DNA of 64,000 nucleotides from Dolichospermum compactum NIES-806. GTDB lineage: Bacteria; Cyanobacteriota; Cyanobacteriia; Cyanobacteriales; Nostocaceae. Under the pieces are notes generated by a model. The model was not told the DNA's origin. It made no database searches and worked only from the letters and a program-made list of their open reading frames with translations. The stretch is from positions 2,905,760-2,969,759 of the forward strand of contig NZ_AP018316.1 of assembly GCF_002368115.1 (NCBI RefSeq), in the 5' to 3' direction. This document shows positions 17,395 to 26,498 of this stretch, in pieces. The first letter of the stretch is position 1. Each line of letters starts with the position of its first letter. Made by a program: the position numbers and the translations under genes.

Positions 17395-20300
17395 ATGAAT
17401 CTTCCTGTATCCTCATTAAATACCAAATCTATATCCACAGCAATTGAAATTCTGCGTTCTTGTTGTCAAGTTGATATCCAGTCAAACTGGCGATATCAGG
17501 AAGCTGACGGGGTGATTACTGATTTTATCCCATTTAGTTTAACTGATTGGCAACCTGTGGAACTAAATGAAAAAACTCATGTTTCTTGGACGGGGGGAAA
17601 ACGGGTATTATGGTTAGGACAAAAATTTTCTGTTCCTGAACATTTACACAATTTTCCGTTAACGAGTTTGTCTTTGCGGTTGGCGTTGGTATGGTGGGCG
17701 GATGCGGCAGAAGTATATGTTAATAGTAAGCTAGTATTGACTGGAGATTTGTTCGATTCTTCCCCGCGAGTGTTGTTGAGTCCAAGTGTCAGTCCTGGTG
17801 ATGAGTTTACCATAGCTTTGCGGTTAGTGAGTCCGGGACATTGCGACGGGGCGTTGATGCGATCGCTGGCAATTTACGAGTCAACAGACTACAATAATCC
17901 TGATGCTGGTTTTATTGCTGATGAATTAGCAGTTACGGAAATTCTTTTACAAAACTCCGCACCAGAAAAGTTACCAACTTTAGCGACAGAAGTTGAGAAA
18001 GTTACAAATCGCAAAGACGCAGAAAATCAAGACTGGAAAACATATCTTGTCAATTTACGACAAACTTATTTGAGTTTAGCTGAGTTTATCAACGCCCAAA
18101 AATATAAAATCAATTTATTAGGTCATGCACATTTAGATTTAGCATGGTTATGGCCTGTGGAAGAAACTTGGAAAGCAGTACAAAATACTTTTGAGTCAGC
18201 TTTACAACTGCAACAGGATTTTCCCGAATTAATTTTCTGTCATACCACACCGGCGTTGTATGCTTGGATAGAAGAAAATCGTCCCGACTTGTTTCGAAAA
18301 ATTCAAGATCAAGTTACAGCCGGAAAATGGGAAGTTTTGGGTGGTTTTTGGGTAGAACCGGATTTGAATTTAATTGCGGGTGAGTCTATAGTGCGTCAGT
18401 TATTATATGGACAAAGGTATTTTCTCCAGAAGTTCGGAAAAGTATCTTCTGTAGTTTGGGTTCCCGACACCTTTGGTTTTTGTGCGACGCTACCCCAATT
18501 TTTTGCAAATGCGGGAATTGAGTGCTTTGTAACTCAGAAACTCCGCTGGAATGATACAACTAAATTTGATTATGACTTATTTTGGTGGCGATCGCCTGAT
18601 GGCAGTCAAACATTAAGTTTCATGTCTGCACCTATCGGCGAAACCATCGAACCAGTTAAAATGACCAAATACGCTTGTGACTGGAAAACTCAAACAGGGT
18701 TACAAAATTCCCTTTGGCTTCCCGGAGTCGGTGATCATGGTGGTGGACCAACCCGTGATATGCTGGAAACTGCACGACGGTGGAAACATTCCCCAATTTT
18801 CCCCAAGTTAGAATTTACAACTTCCGAAAAATATGTTCAGCAAATAAAATCATCAACTCAAAACTTACCAGTTTGGGAAGACGAACTTTATTTAGAATTT
18901 CACCGAGGATGTTATACTACCCACGCAGACCAAAAACGCTGGAATCGCAAATCTGAACATCTATTATATAGTGCTGAATTATTCGCAACTTTAGCAAATA
19001 TACTTTGCGCTGCAGAATTTCCGAAAACAGAAATAGAAACCGCGTGGAAAAAAGTTTCATTTAACCAGTTTCATGACATTCTCCCCGGTACTTCCATTAC
19101 CCAAGTTTACGCAGACGCTTTACCAGAATGGGAAGCAGTAGAAAAATCAGGAACGAAAATACTAGAAAACTCATTAACAGTGATCGCCTCCACAGTCAAC
19201 ATACCACAACTTCCCAACCCTGAGAGCATCCCCGTCATAATTTTTAACCCTCTCAACTGGGAACGTTCCCAAGTTGTCACCATTGACTTATCAAAAATCA
19301 TCACCACAGATTACCCAACCTGGAAAGTTGCTGATATTCAAGGAAAAAAAATCCTCTCCCAAAACAGCGAAAACTCAACCTTATTATTTTTCGCAACCAT
19401 ACCATCTATAGGTTACAGCATTTTCTGGCTGTCTCCATCTACCCCCCAACCCAAAACATTCCCGAAAAATTGGATTTTAGAAAACGAATATTTGCAAATT
19501 GAAGTTAACCCCGAAACCGGAGATTTAAAAAGTGTCTTTGACAAAACCCAACAACGAGAAATTTTAACCGGTGCAGGAAATCAACTTCAAGCTTTTAGCG
19601 ACAGTGGACAATATTGGGATGCTTGGAACATAGATCCACATTATAACACAAAACCCCTACCTGCAACCGAATTAAAATCAATTCAATGGCAAGAATATGG
19701 AGAAATTCACCAACGATTGCGAGTAGTCCGTCAACTCGGAAAATCGGAATTTTGTCAAGATTACATTTTAGAACTTGGTTCACCAATTTTGAAAATAGCT
19801 AATACTGTAAATTGGCAAGAAAATCAGGTATTAGTAAAAACAGCCTTCCCTCTCAATCTTCAAGCCGAATTTGCCACTTATGAAATCCCCTGCGGTGCTA
19901 TTCGTCGTTCCACAAATCCCCAAACTCCCGCAGAAAAGGCAAAATGGGAAGTACCCGCATTACATTGGGCAGATTTAACCACAGATACAGATACAGAGAA
20001 ATACGGAGTTAGTCTCCTCAATGATTGTAAATATGGTTACGATGCTAAACCTAACCAACTGCGTCTCACCTTACTAAGAAGTTCCCATTGGCCAGACTCC
20101 CAAGCAGATAAAGGAATACACGAATTTACCTATAGCTTGTATCCTCATTTAAACAGTTGGGAAGAAGCAGAAACTGTCAAACGTAGTTATGAGTTGAATG
20201 TTCCTTTTCAAATATTAGTAAACCCAATCAACTATCAATCTAGATTAAACGCTTGTCAAAGCAAAAGTTTTCTATCTTTATCAGCAGATAATTTCATCTT

Positions 20301-20532
20301 AATGGCACTCAAACCCAGTGAAAATGATCCAGAAAAGTTTATTCTTCGCTTTTATGAATGTTATGGACAAACAGCAGAATTATCTTTGCAAAGCGAGATT
20401 TTAAATTTAGAAAACCCAACCGATTTATTAGAAAATAATATCAAACTTTCCGCAATAAATCCAGTAAATAAAAATATTTACCCTTGGAAAATTGTGACAT
20501 TTCAAGCCACATCCAGCAAAATTCAGGAGTAG
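17395..20532 (+). CDS. Alpha-mannosidase, glycoside hydrolase family 38
   Basis: 1045-residue GH38 enzyme that releases alpha-linked mannose, needing a zinc ion. An N-terminal beta domain (about 1-230) precedes the catalytic domain. The zinc-binding GHAHLDLAWLWPVEE is at 243, and the nucleophile aspartate is D358 in VVWVPDTFGFCATLPQF. Further zinc or active-site features are in GVGDHGGGPTRDML and FNQFHDILPGTSITQVY. A long C-terminal beta region follows, as in cytosolic and bacterial class II mannosidases. No signal peptide is seen, so it probably acts in the cytoplasm on oligomannose or glycoconjugate breakdown products. No sugar transporter is directly linked, though a lone sugar-type permease lies 2.2 kb downstream. 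Confidence 0.93.
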   Translation: MNLPVSSLNTKSISTAIEILRSCCQVDIQSNWRYQEADGVITDFIPFSLTDWQPVELNEKTHVSWTGGKRVLWLGQKFSVPEHLHNFPLTSLSLRLALVWWADAAEVYVNSKLVLTGDLFDSSPRVLLSPSVSPGDEFTIALRLVSPGHCDGALMRSLAIYESTDYNNPDAGFIADELAVTEILLQNSAPEKLPTLATEVEKVTNRKDAENQDWKTYLVNLRQTYLSLAEFINAQKYKINLLGHAHLDLAWLWPVEETWKAVQNTFESALQLQQDFPELIFCHTTPALYAWIEENRPDLFRKIQDQVTAGKWEVLGGFWVEPDLNLIAGESIVRQLLYGQRYFLQKFGKVSSVVWVPDTFGFCATLPQFFANAGIECFVTQKLRWNDTTKFDYDLFWWRSPDGSQTLSFMSAPIGETIEPVKMTKYACDWKTQTGLQNSLWLPGVGDHGGGPTRDMLETARRWKHSPIFPKLEFTTSEKYVQQIKSSTQNLPVWEDELYLEFHRGCYTTHADQKRWNRKSEHLLYSAELFATLANILCAAEFPKTEIETAWKKVSFNQFHDILPGTSITQVYADALPEWEAVEKSGTKILENSLTVIASTVNIPQLPNPESIPVIIFNPLNWERSQVVTIDLSKIITTDYPTWKVADIQGKKILSQNSENSTLLFFATIPSIGYSIFWLSPSTPQPKTFPKNWILENEYLQIEVNPETGDLKSVFDKTQQREILTGAGNQLQAFSDSGQYWDAWNIDPHYNTKPLPATELKSIQWQEYGEIHQRLRVVRQLGKSEFCQDYILELGSPILKIANTVNWQENQVLVKTAFPLNLQAEFATYEIPCGAIRRSTNPQTPAEKAKWEVPALHWADLTTDTDTEKYGVSLLNDCKYGYDAKPNQLRLTLLRSSHWPDSQADKGIHEFTYSLYPHLNSWEEAETVKRSYELNVPFQILVNPINYQSRLNACQSKSFLSLSADNFILMALKPSENDPEKFILRFYECYGQTAELSLQSEILNLENPTDLLENNIKLSAINPVNKNIYPWKIVTFQATSSKIQE

Positions 20533-20889
20533 GGGCGGGGTCTCTCCGTCTAAAATAATCAAATTTGTGTTCATTCGCGTTTATCTGCGGTTAATTATTA
20601 TTAAAAATTAATATTAGTGAAAAAGCGGTCAAACTGCTATTCAAAAAGCCTTCTATCCTGGAAACATAAAATTTTAGAGACAGAGAAAAATATTTTTTTT
20701 ATAGAAAACAAATTCAGTAAACCTGATTTTTAGAGGCTTTTTCAAAATCATAGCTTCTATCTTAGGGTCTAAATTTGATTAAAAGAGGCAGTTTTTATTT
20801 CTTGTAACATGGGGTTACAAGCAATGCTTCATTTACTATAAGTCTTATGAATGATTTTTGTTAACTCTAGATAATTGTGATTAAAAACC
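20533..20889. other. Intergenic, no gene seen
   Basis: AT-rich gap. A loosely inverted pair (CAAAAAGCC near 20643 and GGCTTTTTC near 20734) may be a decayed repeat. The last 100 bp should hold the promoter of the NYN gene. Confidence 0.4.
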
Positions 20890-21438
20890 ATGTCTCGTTC
20901 CATAGTCCCGGCCGTTCTCTTAGTAGACGGTTACAATATTATAGGCACTTGGCCTTGCTTGATAAAAACCCGTGATCATGCCGGACTTGAGGCTGCACGG
21001 GGTGAATTAGTGGAAGCAATGACTAATTATAGTGCTTTCCAAGGTTATGAAACTCAGGTAGTATTTGATGCTCAATATCAAAACTCTCCTAGTAACAGAG
21101 AAACTATTACAAATTTTTTAACAGTATATTATACGGATTTTGGCCAGACCGCAGACACATATATAGAAAAAACCTGTGCGTCTCTCCGTCACCAAATAGC
21201 CCAATGTTTAATTTCCCGCATGATTGTCGCTACATCAGATCGAGCGCAGCAGTTAACAGTCCAGGGATATGGTGCTGAGTGGTTATCAGCGCATCAACTA
21301 TGTGGCGAAGTAGAAACTACTGTTTGTCGAATGCGCCATAGGTATCAGTCGCAAAAACAACCTAAAAGTAGATTCTTGGTGAATGGAATTGATCCTCAAG
21401 CCAGACAACGGCTGACGGAATTACGAATGCGATTATAA
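20890..21438 (+). CDS. YacP/Rae1-type NYN-domain ribonuclease-like protein
   Basis: 182 residues with the NYN (PIN-like) nuclease fold. The acidic sites are in VLLVDGYNIIGTWP (Asp13), YETQVVFDAQYQ, DTYIEKTCAS and MIVATSDRAQQ. The B. subtilis relative Rae1/YacP cuts mRNA on the ribosome, and cyanobacterial and plastid relatives are thought to have similar RNA roles. The C-terminal SRFLVNGIDPQARQRLTELR is a basic helix likely to contact RNA. It starts at ATG 20890. It is upstream of a tRNA gene but not obviously linked to it. Confidence 0.85.
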   Translation: MSRSIVPAVLLVDGYNIIGTWPCLIKTRDHAGLEAARGELVEAMTNYSAFQGYETQVVFDAQYQNSPSNRETITNFLTVYYTDFGQTADTYIEKTCASLRHQIAQCLISRMIVATSDRAQQLTVQGYGAEWLSAHQLCGEVETTVCRMRHRYQSQKQPKSRFLVNGIDPQARQRLTELRMRL

Positions 21439-21595
21439 TTGCAGAATTCGTAAATCTCCGAATGTAGCTGCTGGAAAGGGTTTGGGTTGTTAAGAGTGAG
21501 AAATTTCAGCAGCAACAAAAAAAGTTTAAAAATTTTTTTCAAAACCCCTTGCATTAATTTGGATTTAGGTTTATTATAGCTAAAGTGAAAAGCGT

Positions 21596-21667
<72 letters not shown>

Positions 21668-22148
21668 TTTAAACAAAAGACGAGGCGTGAAACTTATTAA
21701 TTTTTGTTTCATGTCTTGTTTTTTGTAATTAGGTAGGGGCAAACCCCCTGTGGTTGACCCAAACAGAAGAGTAGGCACGGGGGCGCTACCCCTCACAAGG
21801 GTAGGTTTTTAATATTGTCTGTGAAGGCAAGACTGGGAAGACTTGGAGGGAACGTAGACAAGAAAGATTTTATACGCACAATAATTTTTTAACGGTGTGT
21901 TATTGTTGCCAAAAAACATAATCCTGTAGGGTTTTCCTCCCTTGTCACCTTGTCGCCCAAGTCTTGCCCTCACCAGAATGTAAAAAACCTACACCTGTCA
22001 GGGGCGCTACCCCTACATAAATCCAAATCTTTTATATAATCAATTTTGCCTACCTACTTAAATACGTCTTGTTCTCTGTTTACTTTATTAAAATCTGTTT
22101 AATGGTTAATTACTAAAATAGATGTACTTATCTTTTTTAGGAAATACC
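21668..22148. other. Intergenic holding a large imperfect inverted repeat
   Basis: No gene was found between tRNA-Asn and the PsiE-like gene. Most of the gap is the inverted repeat at 21780-22014. The rest is AT-rich and should hold the promoter of the PsiE-like gene. Confidence 0.6.
21780..22014. repeat. MITE-like imperfect inverted repeat, about 235 bp
   Basis: Both ends carry GGGGCGCTACCCC. Moving inward, each arm then shows the pattern GTAGGTTTTT, GAAGGCAAGACT or GAGGGCAAGACT, and an ACTTGG-type box, in opposite orientation. The arms are diverged, so the element is old. A solo end of the same type (CCCCTGACAGATGTAGGTTT) occurs at 38086-38112. Confidence 0.7.
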
Positions 22149-22658
22149 ATGCCACAGCGGATAATTATAGAAGTCAATAATTGGTTTAGACGAGATAGAA
22201 TTGTTCGTAACTTAGAACTTTTTCAGGATATTATTGTGATCTCCCTTTGCATGAGTTTATTTTGTGTGATGCTCATTCGATTAGGAGATATGTTTTTATC
22301 GTTTTTACGTCCATTAGATTTACGGCAAGTCACATCTGATATTCTGTTTATTTTGATATTAGTAGAACTGTTTCGGTTATTAGTTGATTACCTCCAAGAA
22401 CGCAGTATATCCGTAGGTGCAGCCGTAGAAATTACGATTGTTTCGGCTTTGCGGGAGGTAATTTTACGTGGTGTATTAGAAATTTCCCGCGATCAACTTT
22501 TTGGACTTTCTGTATTTCTATTAGTTTTATCAGGAATTTTTCTAGCTTTACCTTGGATGCCTCGTTTATTAGAACAGGTGAAAATTAATAGACATGAGAC
22601 AGTAGAACCAGAATCATACAGCATAATTCAGGAGTCAGGAGTCAGGAGTCAGGAGTAA
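22149..22658 (+). CDS. PsiE-like membrane protein
   Basis: About 169 residues from ATG 22149 (MPQRIIIEVNNWFRR), which has AGGA upstream; ATG 22122 is less likely. Four membrane segments are visible (IIVISLCMSLFCVMLIRLG, ILFILILVELFRLLVDYL, AAVEITIVSALREVILRGVL and FGLSVFLLVLSGIFLALPW). They match the phosphate-starvation-inducible PsiE family, whose function is unknown. The last 10 or so residues (IIQESGVRSQE) are read out of the tandem repeat at 22629-22656, so the natural C-terminus has been replaced or extended by repeat sequence. Confidence 0.78.
   Translation: MPQRIIIEVNNWFRRDRIVRNLELFQDIIVISLCMSLFCVMLIRLGDMFLSFLRPLDLRQVTSDILFILILVELFRLLVDYLQERSISVGAAVEITIVSALREVILRGVLEISRDQLFGLSVFLLVLSGIFLALPWMPRLLEQVKINRHETVEPESYSIIQESGVRSQE
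22629..22656. repeat. Heptanucleotide tandem repeat inside a coding 3' end
   Basis: Four copies of CAGGAGT, the complement of the CTGACTC-type unit, covering the last codons of the PsiE-like gene and its stop codon. Confidence 0.9.
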
Positions 22659-22742
22659 AACGTAATTTTGTCGAAAAATAGGGAAGAGGATTATTTAACC
22701 AATTCCCAAATTAAATATTAGTTTTAGGGGGAGTCCTATAAT

Positions 22743-23669
22743 ATGTCTAAATTAACATCAAAACAATGGATTTTAATCAAACACAAAATTACACCATATT
22801 TGTTTTTATTACCTGCCTTAATTATCTTAATATTAACTGTTTTTTGGCCAGCAATTCAAGCATTTTATCTCAGTTTTACCAACTATGAAAATATAGGAGA
22901 TCCTCCTCAATGGATTGGCTTTAAAAATTTCCTACGTTTATCGAAAGATCCGGTTTTTTGGCAAACATTACAAAATACATTTGTTTATCTAATTGGTGTT
23001 GTTCCTATTTTAGTATTTTTACCCTTAGCTTTAGCAATTTTAGTGAATCAAAGACTGCGGGGAATGAATTGGTTTAGAACAGCATATTATACCCCAGTTG
23101 TAATTTCTATGGTAGTAGCTGGGATAGCTTGGAAATGGTTGTATGCAGAAAACGGATTGCTGAATCAAATTCTCAAAACTTTAGGGATTTTTCCCGACGG
23201 AATTCCCTGGTTAACAAGTCCTGATAAGATATTGGGAATTGTTCCCATTTCCTTAGCTAGTATTATGGCTGTAACAATTTGGAAAGGTTTAGGCTATTAT
23301 ATGGTAATTTATTTAGCTGGATTACAAGCCATTCCCGCTGATATTTATGAAGCTGCGGCTATTGATGGTTCAGATAGTGTTCGTAAACATTGGGATATTA
23401 CCTTACCATTAATGCAACCCTATTTAGCTTTAGTGGCTGTAATTTCGGCGATTTCAGCAACTAAAGTTTTTGAAGAAGTTTATATTATGACTCAAGGCGG
23501 ACCACTCAATAGTTCTAAGACTATTGTTTATTATTTGTATGAACAAGCATTTGGTAATTTAGAAATTAGCTATGCTTGTACCATTGGTTTGGTGCTATTT
23601 TTAATTATTTTAGGTTTATCAATTTTAAGATTAGTTATCAATCAAGATGGGAATGATTTTAGTGTTTAA
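22743..23669 (+). CDS. Sugar-type ABC transporter permease (MalF/UgpA family)
   Basis: 308-residue inner-membrane permease with six predicted membrane segments, starting with a basic N-terminus and ITPYLFLLPALIILILTVFW. The permease signature loop that docks the ATPase is EAAAIDGSDSVRKHWDITLP (the EAA...G...P motif). Segments such as GPLNSSKTIVYYLYEQAFGN match sugar and glycerol-phosphate importers. The usual partner permease (MalG type), solute-binding protein and ATPase are not adjacent, so the complex must be assembled from genes elsewhere. A ribosome-binding site (GGGGGAG) precedes ATG 22743. Confidence 0.9.
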   Translation: MSKLTSKQWILIKHKITPYLFLLPALIILILTVFWPAIQAFYLSFTNYENIGDPPQWIGFKNFLRLSKDPVFWQTLQNTFVYLIGVVPILVFLPLALAILVNQRLRGMNWFRTAYYTPVVISMVVAGIAWKWLYAENGLLNQILKTLGIFPDGIPWLTSPDKILGIVPISLASIMAVTIWKGLGYYMVIYLAGLQAIPADIYEAAAIDGSDSVRKHWDITLPLMQPYLALVAVISAISATKVFEEVYIMTQGGPLNSSKTIVYYLYEQAFGNLEISYACTIGLVLFLIILGLSILRLVINQDGNDFSV

Positions 23670-23901
23670 TATTTAAAGATGAATTTTGCATCAATATCTA
23701 TTACGAGTTGTACAAAGAGAATAGTCAATTTAGTAATAAATATAGGCAGTAATATAAAAATTGCCAACAAATTGAAATTAATAAGGTATTGACAATAAAT
23801 TCAGGAGCAAAAATGAGAGAATGAAGCTGACTATTCAAATCAAAATCCTTCCCATTCCCAAAAATCTCCAACAACAATCCTGAAAATCCCGAAATCCTGA
23901 T

Positions 23902-24807
23902 TCAGACAATATTTTCTTTATAAGCCACAGCAAAACGTTCAATTCCCGCTAAATCAGCATGAATAGAAATATTGCCATAATTCCCATTACTTACCAATAA
24001 TTCCCGCACCATTTCCGCCTGTCCTGCCATCATTTCAATTAACCACAGCCCCCCAGGACGCAAATAATCAGGGGAAACATTAATTAAATGACGAATATAG
24101 TCTAAACCATCCTTACCACCATCTAAAGCTAAATGAGGTTCATGTTTCACCACTTCCGGCTGTAAAGTTAAGACCGTATCACTAGGGATATAGGGTGGAT
24201 TGGATACCATACCGCTAAACTGACCCTTGAGAGATTCTAGAGGTTGCCACCAAGAACCCTGATAAAATTGAATCCGTTCCCGAAAACCCAAATTTTCAGC
24301 ATTGGTTTCAGCTACGGCTAAAGCAGCAGGACTAATATCTACAGCATGAATCATCGCATCTGTCAAGACTTCAGCTAAACCGATGGATATCGCCCCACTA
24401 CCCGTTCCCAAATCCGCCCAATGTCCTGTTTTTACCTCATCATTAGCAGCAGCCACAGCCAAATCAATCAATATTTCTGTTTCTGGTCTAGGAATTAAAA
24501 CCGCATTGGATACCGTGAGTTGAAACTTTCGCCAAGCTGTCATTCCCGCAATATACTGAACCGGTAAACGGTCATCTAATCGCCTTTTCCATAATTGCTC
24601 TAAGTCAGTTAAAGAAAATTGTACGGGGATTTCCTGCCATGTTTTGAAAGACTCCAACCGCAGCGCCAAGCGGTCTAAATTAGCTATTGTTAATAAGAGC
24701 CAATCTACCTCCATTGGTGATATCTCCGCAGCTATAGCCGCTTGAATTGCGGTTTTACGCCACAGCCAAAGTTCTAATCCAGAAACTTTATAATTTGGCT
24801 TTAACAT
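23902..24807 (-). CDS. prmC: Peptide chain release factor N5-glutamine methyltransferase
   Basis: 301-residue PrmC (HemK), which methylates the glutamine of the GGQ motif in release factors RF1 and RF2 using S-adenosylmethionine. The N-terminal helical domain ends at VQYIAGMTAWRKFQL; then come VLIPRPETEILIDLA, the SAM-binding ADLGTGSGAISIGLA and the catalytic NPPYIP in MVSNPPYIPSDTV. Length is typical. It lies 22 bp downstream of the Tic22-like gene on the same strand and is likely co-transcribed with it. Confidence 0.95.
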   Translation of the reverse strand: MLKPNYKVSGLELWLWRKTAIQAAIAAEISPMEVDWLLLTIANLDRLALRLESFKTWQEIPVQFSLTDLEQLWKRRLDDRLPVQYIAGMTAWRKFQLTVSNAVLIPRPETEILIDLAVAAANDEVKTGHWADLGTGSGAISIGLAEVLTDAMIHAVDISPAALAVAETNAENLGFRERIQFYQGSWWQPLESLKGQFSGMVSNPPYIPSDTVLTLQPEVVKHEPHLALDGGKDGLDYIRHLINVSPDYLRPGGLWLIEMMAGQAEMVRELLVSNGNYGNISIHADLAGIERFAVAYKENIV

Positions 24808-24829
24808 ATCAGGAGGTAAAAATAATTTT

Positions 24830-25603
24830 CTATTTCTTGGGTTGAGCGGGAGCTATAGAACGAATAAATTCTATTGATTCCCGTGAAGGAAACAAGAAAA
24901 TTTTATTAGTGCTGGGATCATTACTACTACTGAGTGTGTCAATCACTCTATACAGGTCTAATACCTGAATTTCTGTATTAGCAGCTTCCTGTGGTTTAGC
25001 CTTTTTGAATGCTTCTAAAAGAGCTACGGCTTGTTCTTTATCAAAATAGAAAGGAATTAATCGCTCCTTTCCTTCTTGTCCTTTGGGAATTGTTAAATAG
25101 CTATTTTCTTGCTTAAATTTTGGCACAAACAAAGGAATACCATCAAATTTTTTGTCGGGTTTACCGCTAGTATTCAGCATGGTTATTGCCTGATCCACTT
25201 GTTTTTTAGTAGGGACTAAGGTAAAAACTACATTAGAGTCTTTATTCTTCTTATTTTCTACGACTAATTTATAGTATTCTGCTAAAGAAACAGGAGTGAT
25301 TTGGATAGTGCTTGCTAACTGAGGATTTTCTTTTTTTAGTCGCTGTTCCAGGAAAGATTGAGCATCTTTTTTACTCAGAAAAAAGCCCACTTGAGAGATA
25401 GTTTTAGATTGATTCTTTCTAGAAATAACTACAAATTCTCCCTTGGGATTAGTCAGCGTAAAAACGGGTACTTCTTGTAAAGTTTTTACTACTTGCTCCT
25501 GTGGTAAAGCTAGGGCTTGGAGATTGTTGATTCCTAATATGCCCCCAAACATCACACTACCAGCCAAACCCAATGTCAAGCCCCAACGTACCAATAATTT
25601 CAT
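24830..25603 (-). CDS. Tic22-like protein
   Basis: 257 residues from ATG 25603, chosen because GAGGAGT lies 5-11 bases upstream. A signal-type N-terminus (LLVRWGLTLGLAGSVMFGGI) is followed by the Tic22 repeat structure: VPVFTLTNPKGEFVVI, QVGFFLSKKDAQSFLEQRLK, VVFTLVPTKKQVDQAITML, then the second half VPLF-type GIPLFVPKF and FYFDKEQAVALLEAF. The cyanobacterial Tic22 relative is a thylakoid/periplasm chaperone-like protein linked to outer-membrane biogenesis. It precedes prmC by 22 bp. Confidence 0.88.
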   Translation of the reverse strand: MKLLVRWGLTLGLAGSVMFGGILGINNLQALALPQEQVVKTLQEVPVFTLTNPKGEFVVISRKNQSKTISQVGFFLSKKDAQSFLEQRLKKENPQLASTIQITPVSLAEYYKLVVENKKNKDSNVVFTLVPTKKQVDQAITMLNTSGKPDKKFDGIPLFVPKFKQENSYLTIPKGQEGKERLIPFYFDKEQAVALLEAFKKAKPQEAANTEIQVLDLYRVIDTLSSSNDPSTNKIFLFPSRESIEFIRSIAPAQPKK

Positions 25604-26498
25604 GATCACTCCTCACCTCAATAATTTCATTAATGCCAGCAATTAGACAAATTGTCAGATTTATATCAATACCATGTCCAAATTGGAAAAAGCCTTGATT
25701 TGTAGGTTTGTTTGTGGAACGTAAACGTTCGCAAAGCAATCAGCATGAAACCCAACAAATGCGTTGGGTTGCACTGTCGCTTAACCCAACCCACAGGAAA
25801 TTGTCAAACCTTTTGGTGGTGATGATATTATCACCTCTAGAAACTGAATATACACATTAAAGTTATTTTATTTTTATTTTTGCTTGGCTATTCATTTCCA
25901 TTATCCCACCCAAAAGCTTGAAAACCCTATTATATGTCTTCTCTAGGAAGAAAGAAGATCCTGATGTTTTGCTATTCCATCCTGCGTTTAGTGACGATCT
26001 GATTACATTTAACGTTCCAAAAACCACCAAAAAGCGGTTAGTAAGGTGTTTAACGGATTTGGGAGGTTACAATTTATGCTAGTTGCTGTATAATTATGTA
26101 AATAAAATCATAATTTAACATTGATACTATCCTCATCTAAGAATGAAGCAAAAATTTATCCATGAATCTAGGGCTGACGCATTGACAAAGTTTCTTAAAT
26201 ATGTATTGTGAATTTAATCTCTTGTAGGGTGCGTCAGACCTGATAATTTGGTAGAAAACAGATTTCCTCTATCTGACGCACCCTACTCAATAAGTTATTC
26301 CCAAAACCGAAAACGAGGCAATTTCGTTCATTCATGATGATGGTAAGTTAGTGAGCGTGCGTAAGTCCATGAATCTTAAAAACGTACAAAAGTTATAGTT
26401 AAACAACAACAATTAACGACAGTCAGATTTTAGAAGCCACCGGAAGTGGGAAAATAAAATCATGCTAAAAGAAGACCTAAAGAGGAAAAGCCGATAAT
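25604..26498. other. Long intergenic region with repeats and a MITE
   Basis: No gene is seen in about 890 bp. It contains the promoter of tic22 and, at the other end, of dxs. A dispersed repeat with AACCCAAC / GTTGGGTT inverted units lies at 25748-25798, and the MITE lies at 26170-26368. Confidence 0.55.
26170..26368. mobile_element. MITE, ACTTACGCA family, copy 1
   Basis: 199-bp element with ends AGGGCTGACGCATTGACA and TGCGTAAGTCC. It is flanked on both sides by the 8-bp direct repeat ATGAATCT (26162-26169 and 26369-26376), a clear target-site duplication. Inside is a second inverted pair built on TAGGGTGCGTCAGA. It shares most of its length with the copy at 47239-47437; no reading frame is present. 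Confidence 0.88.
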
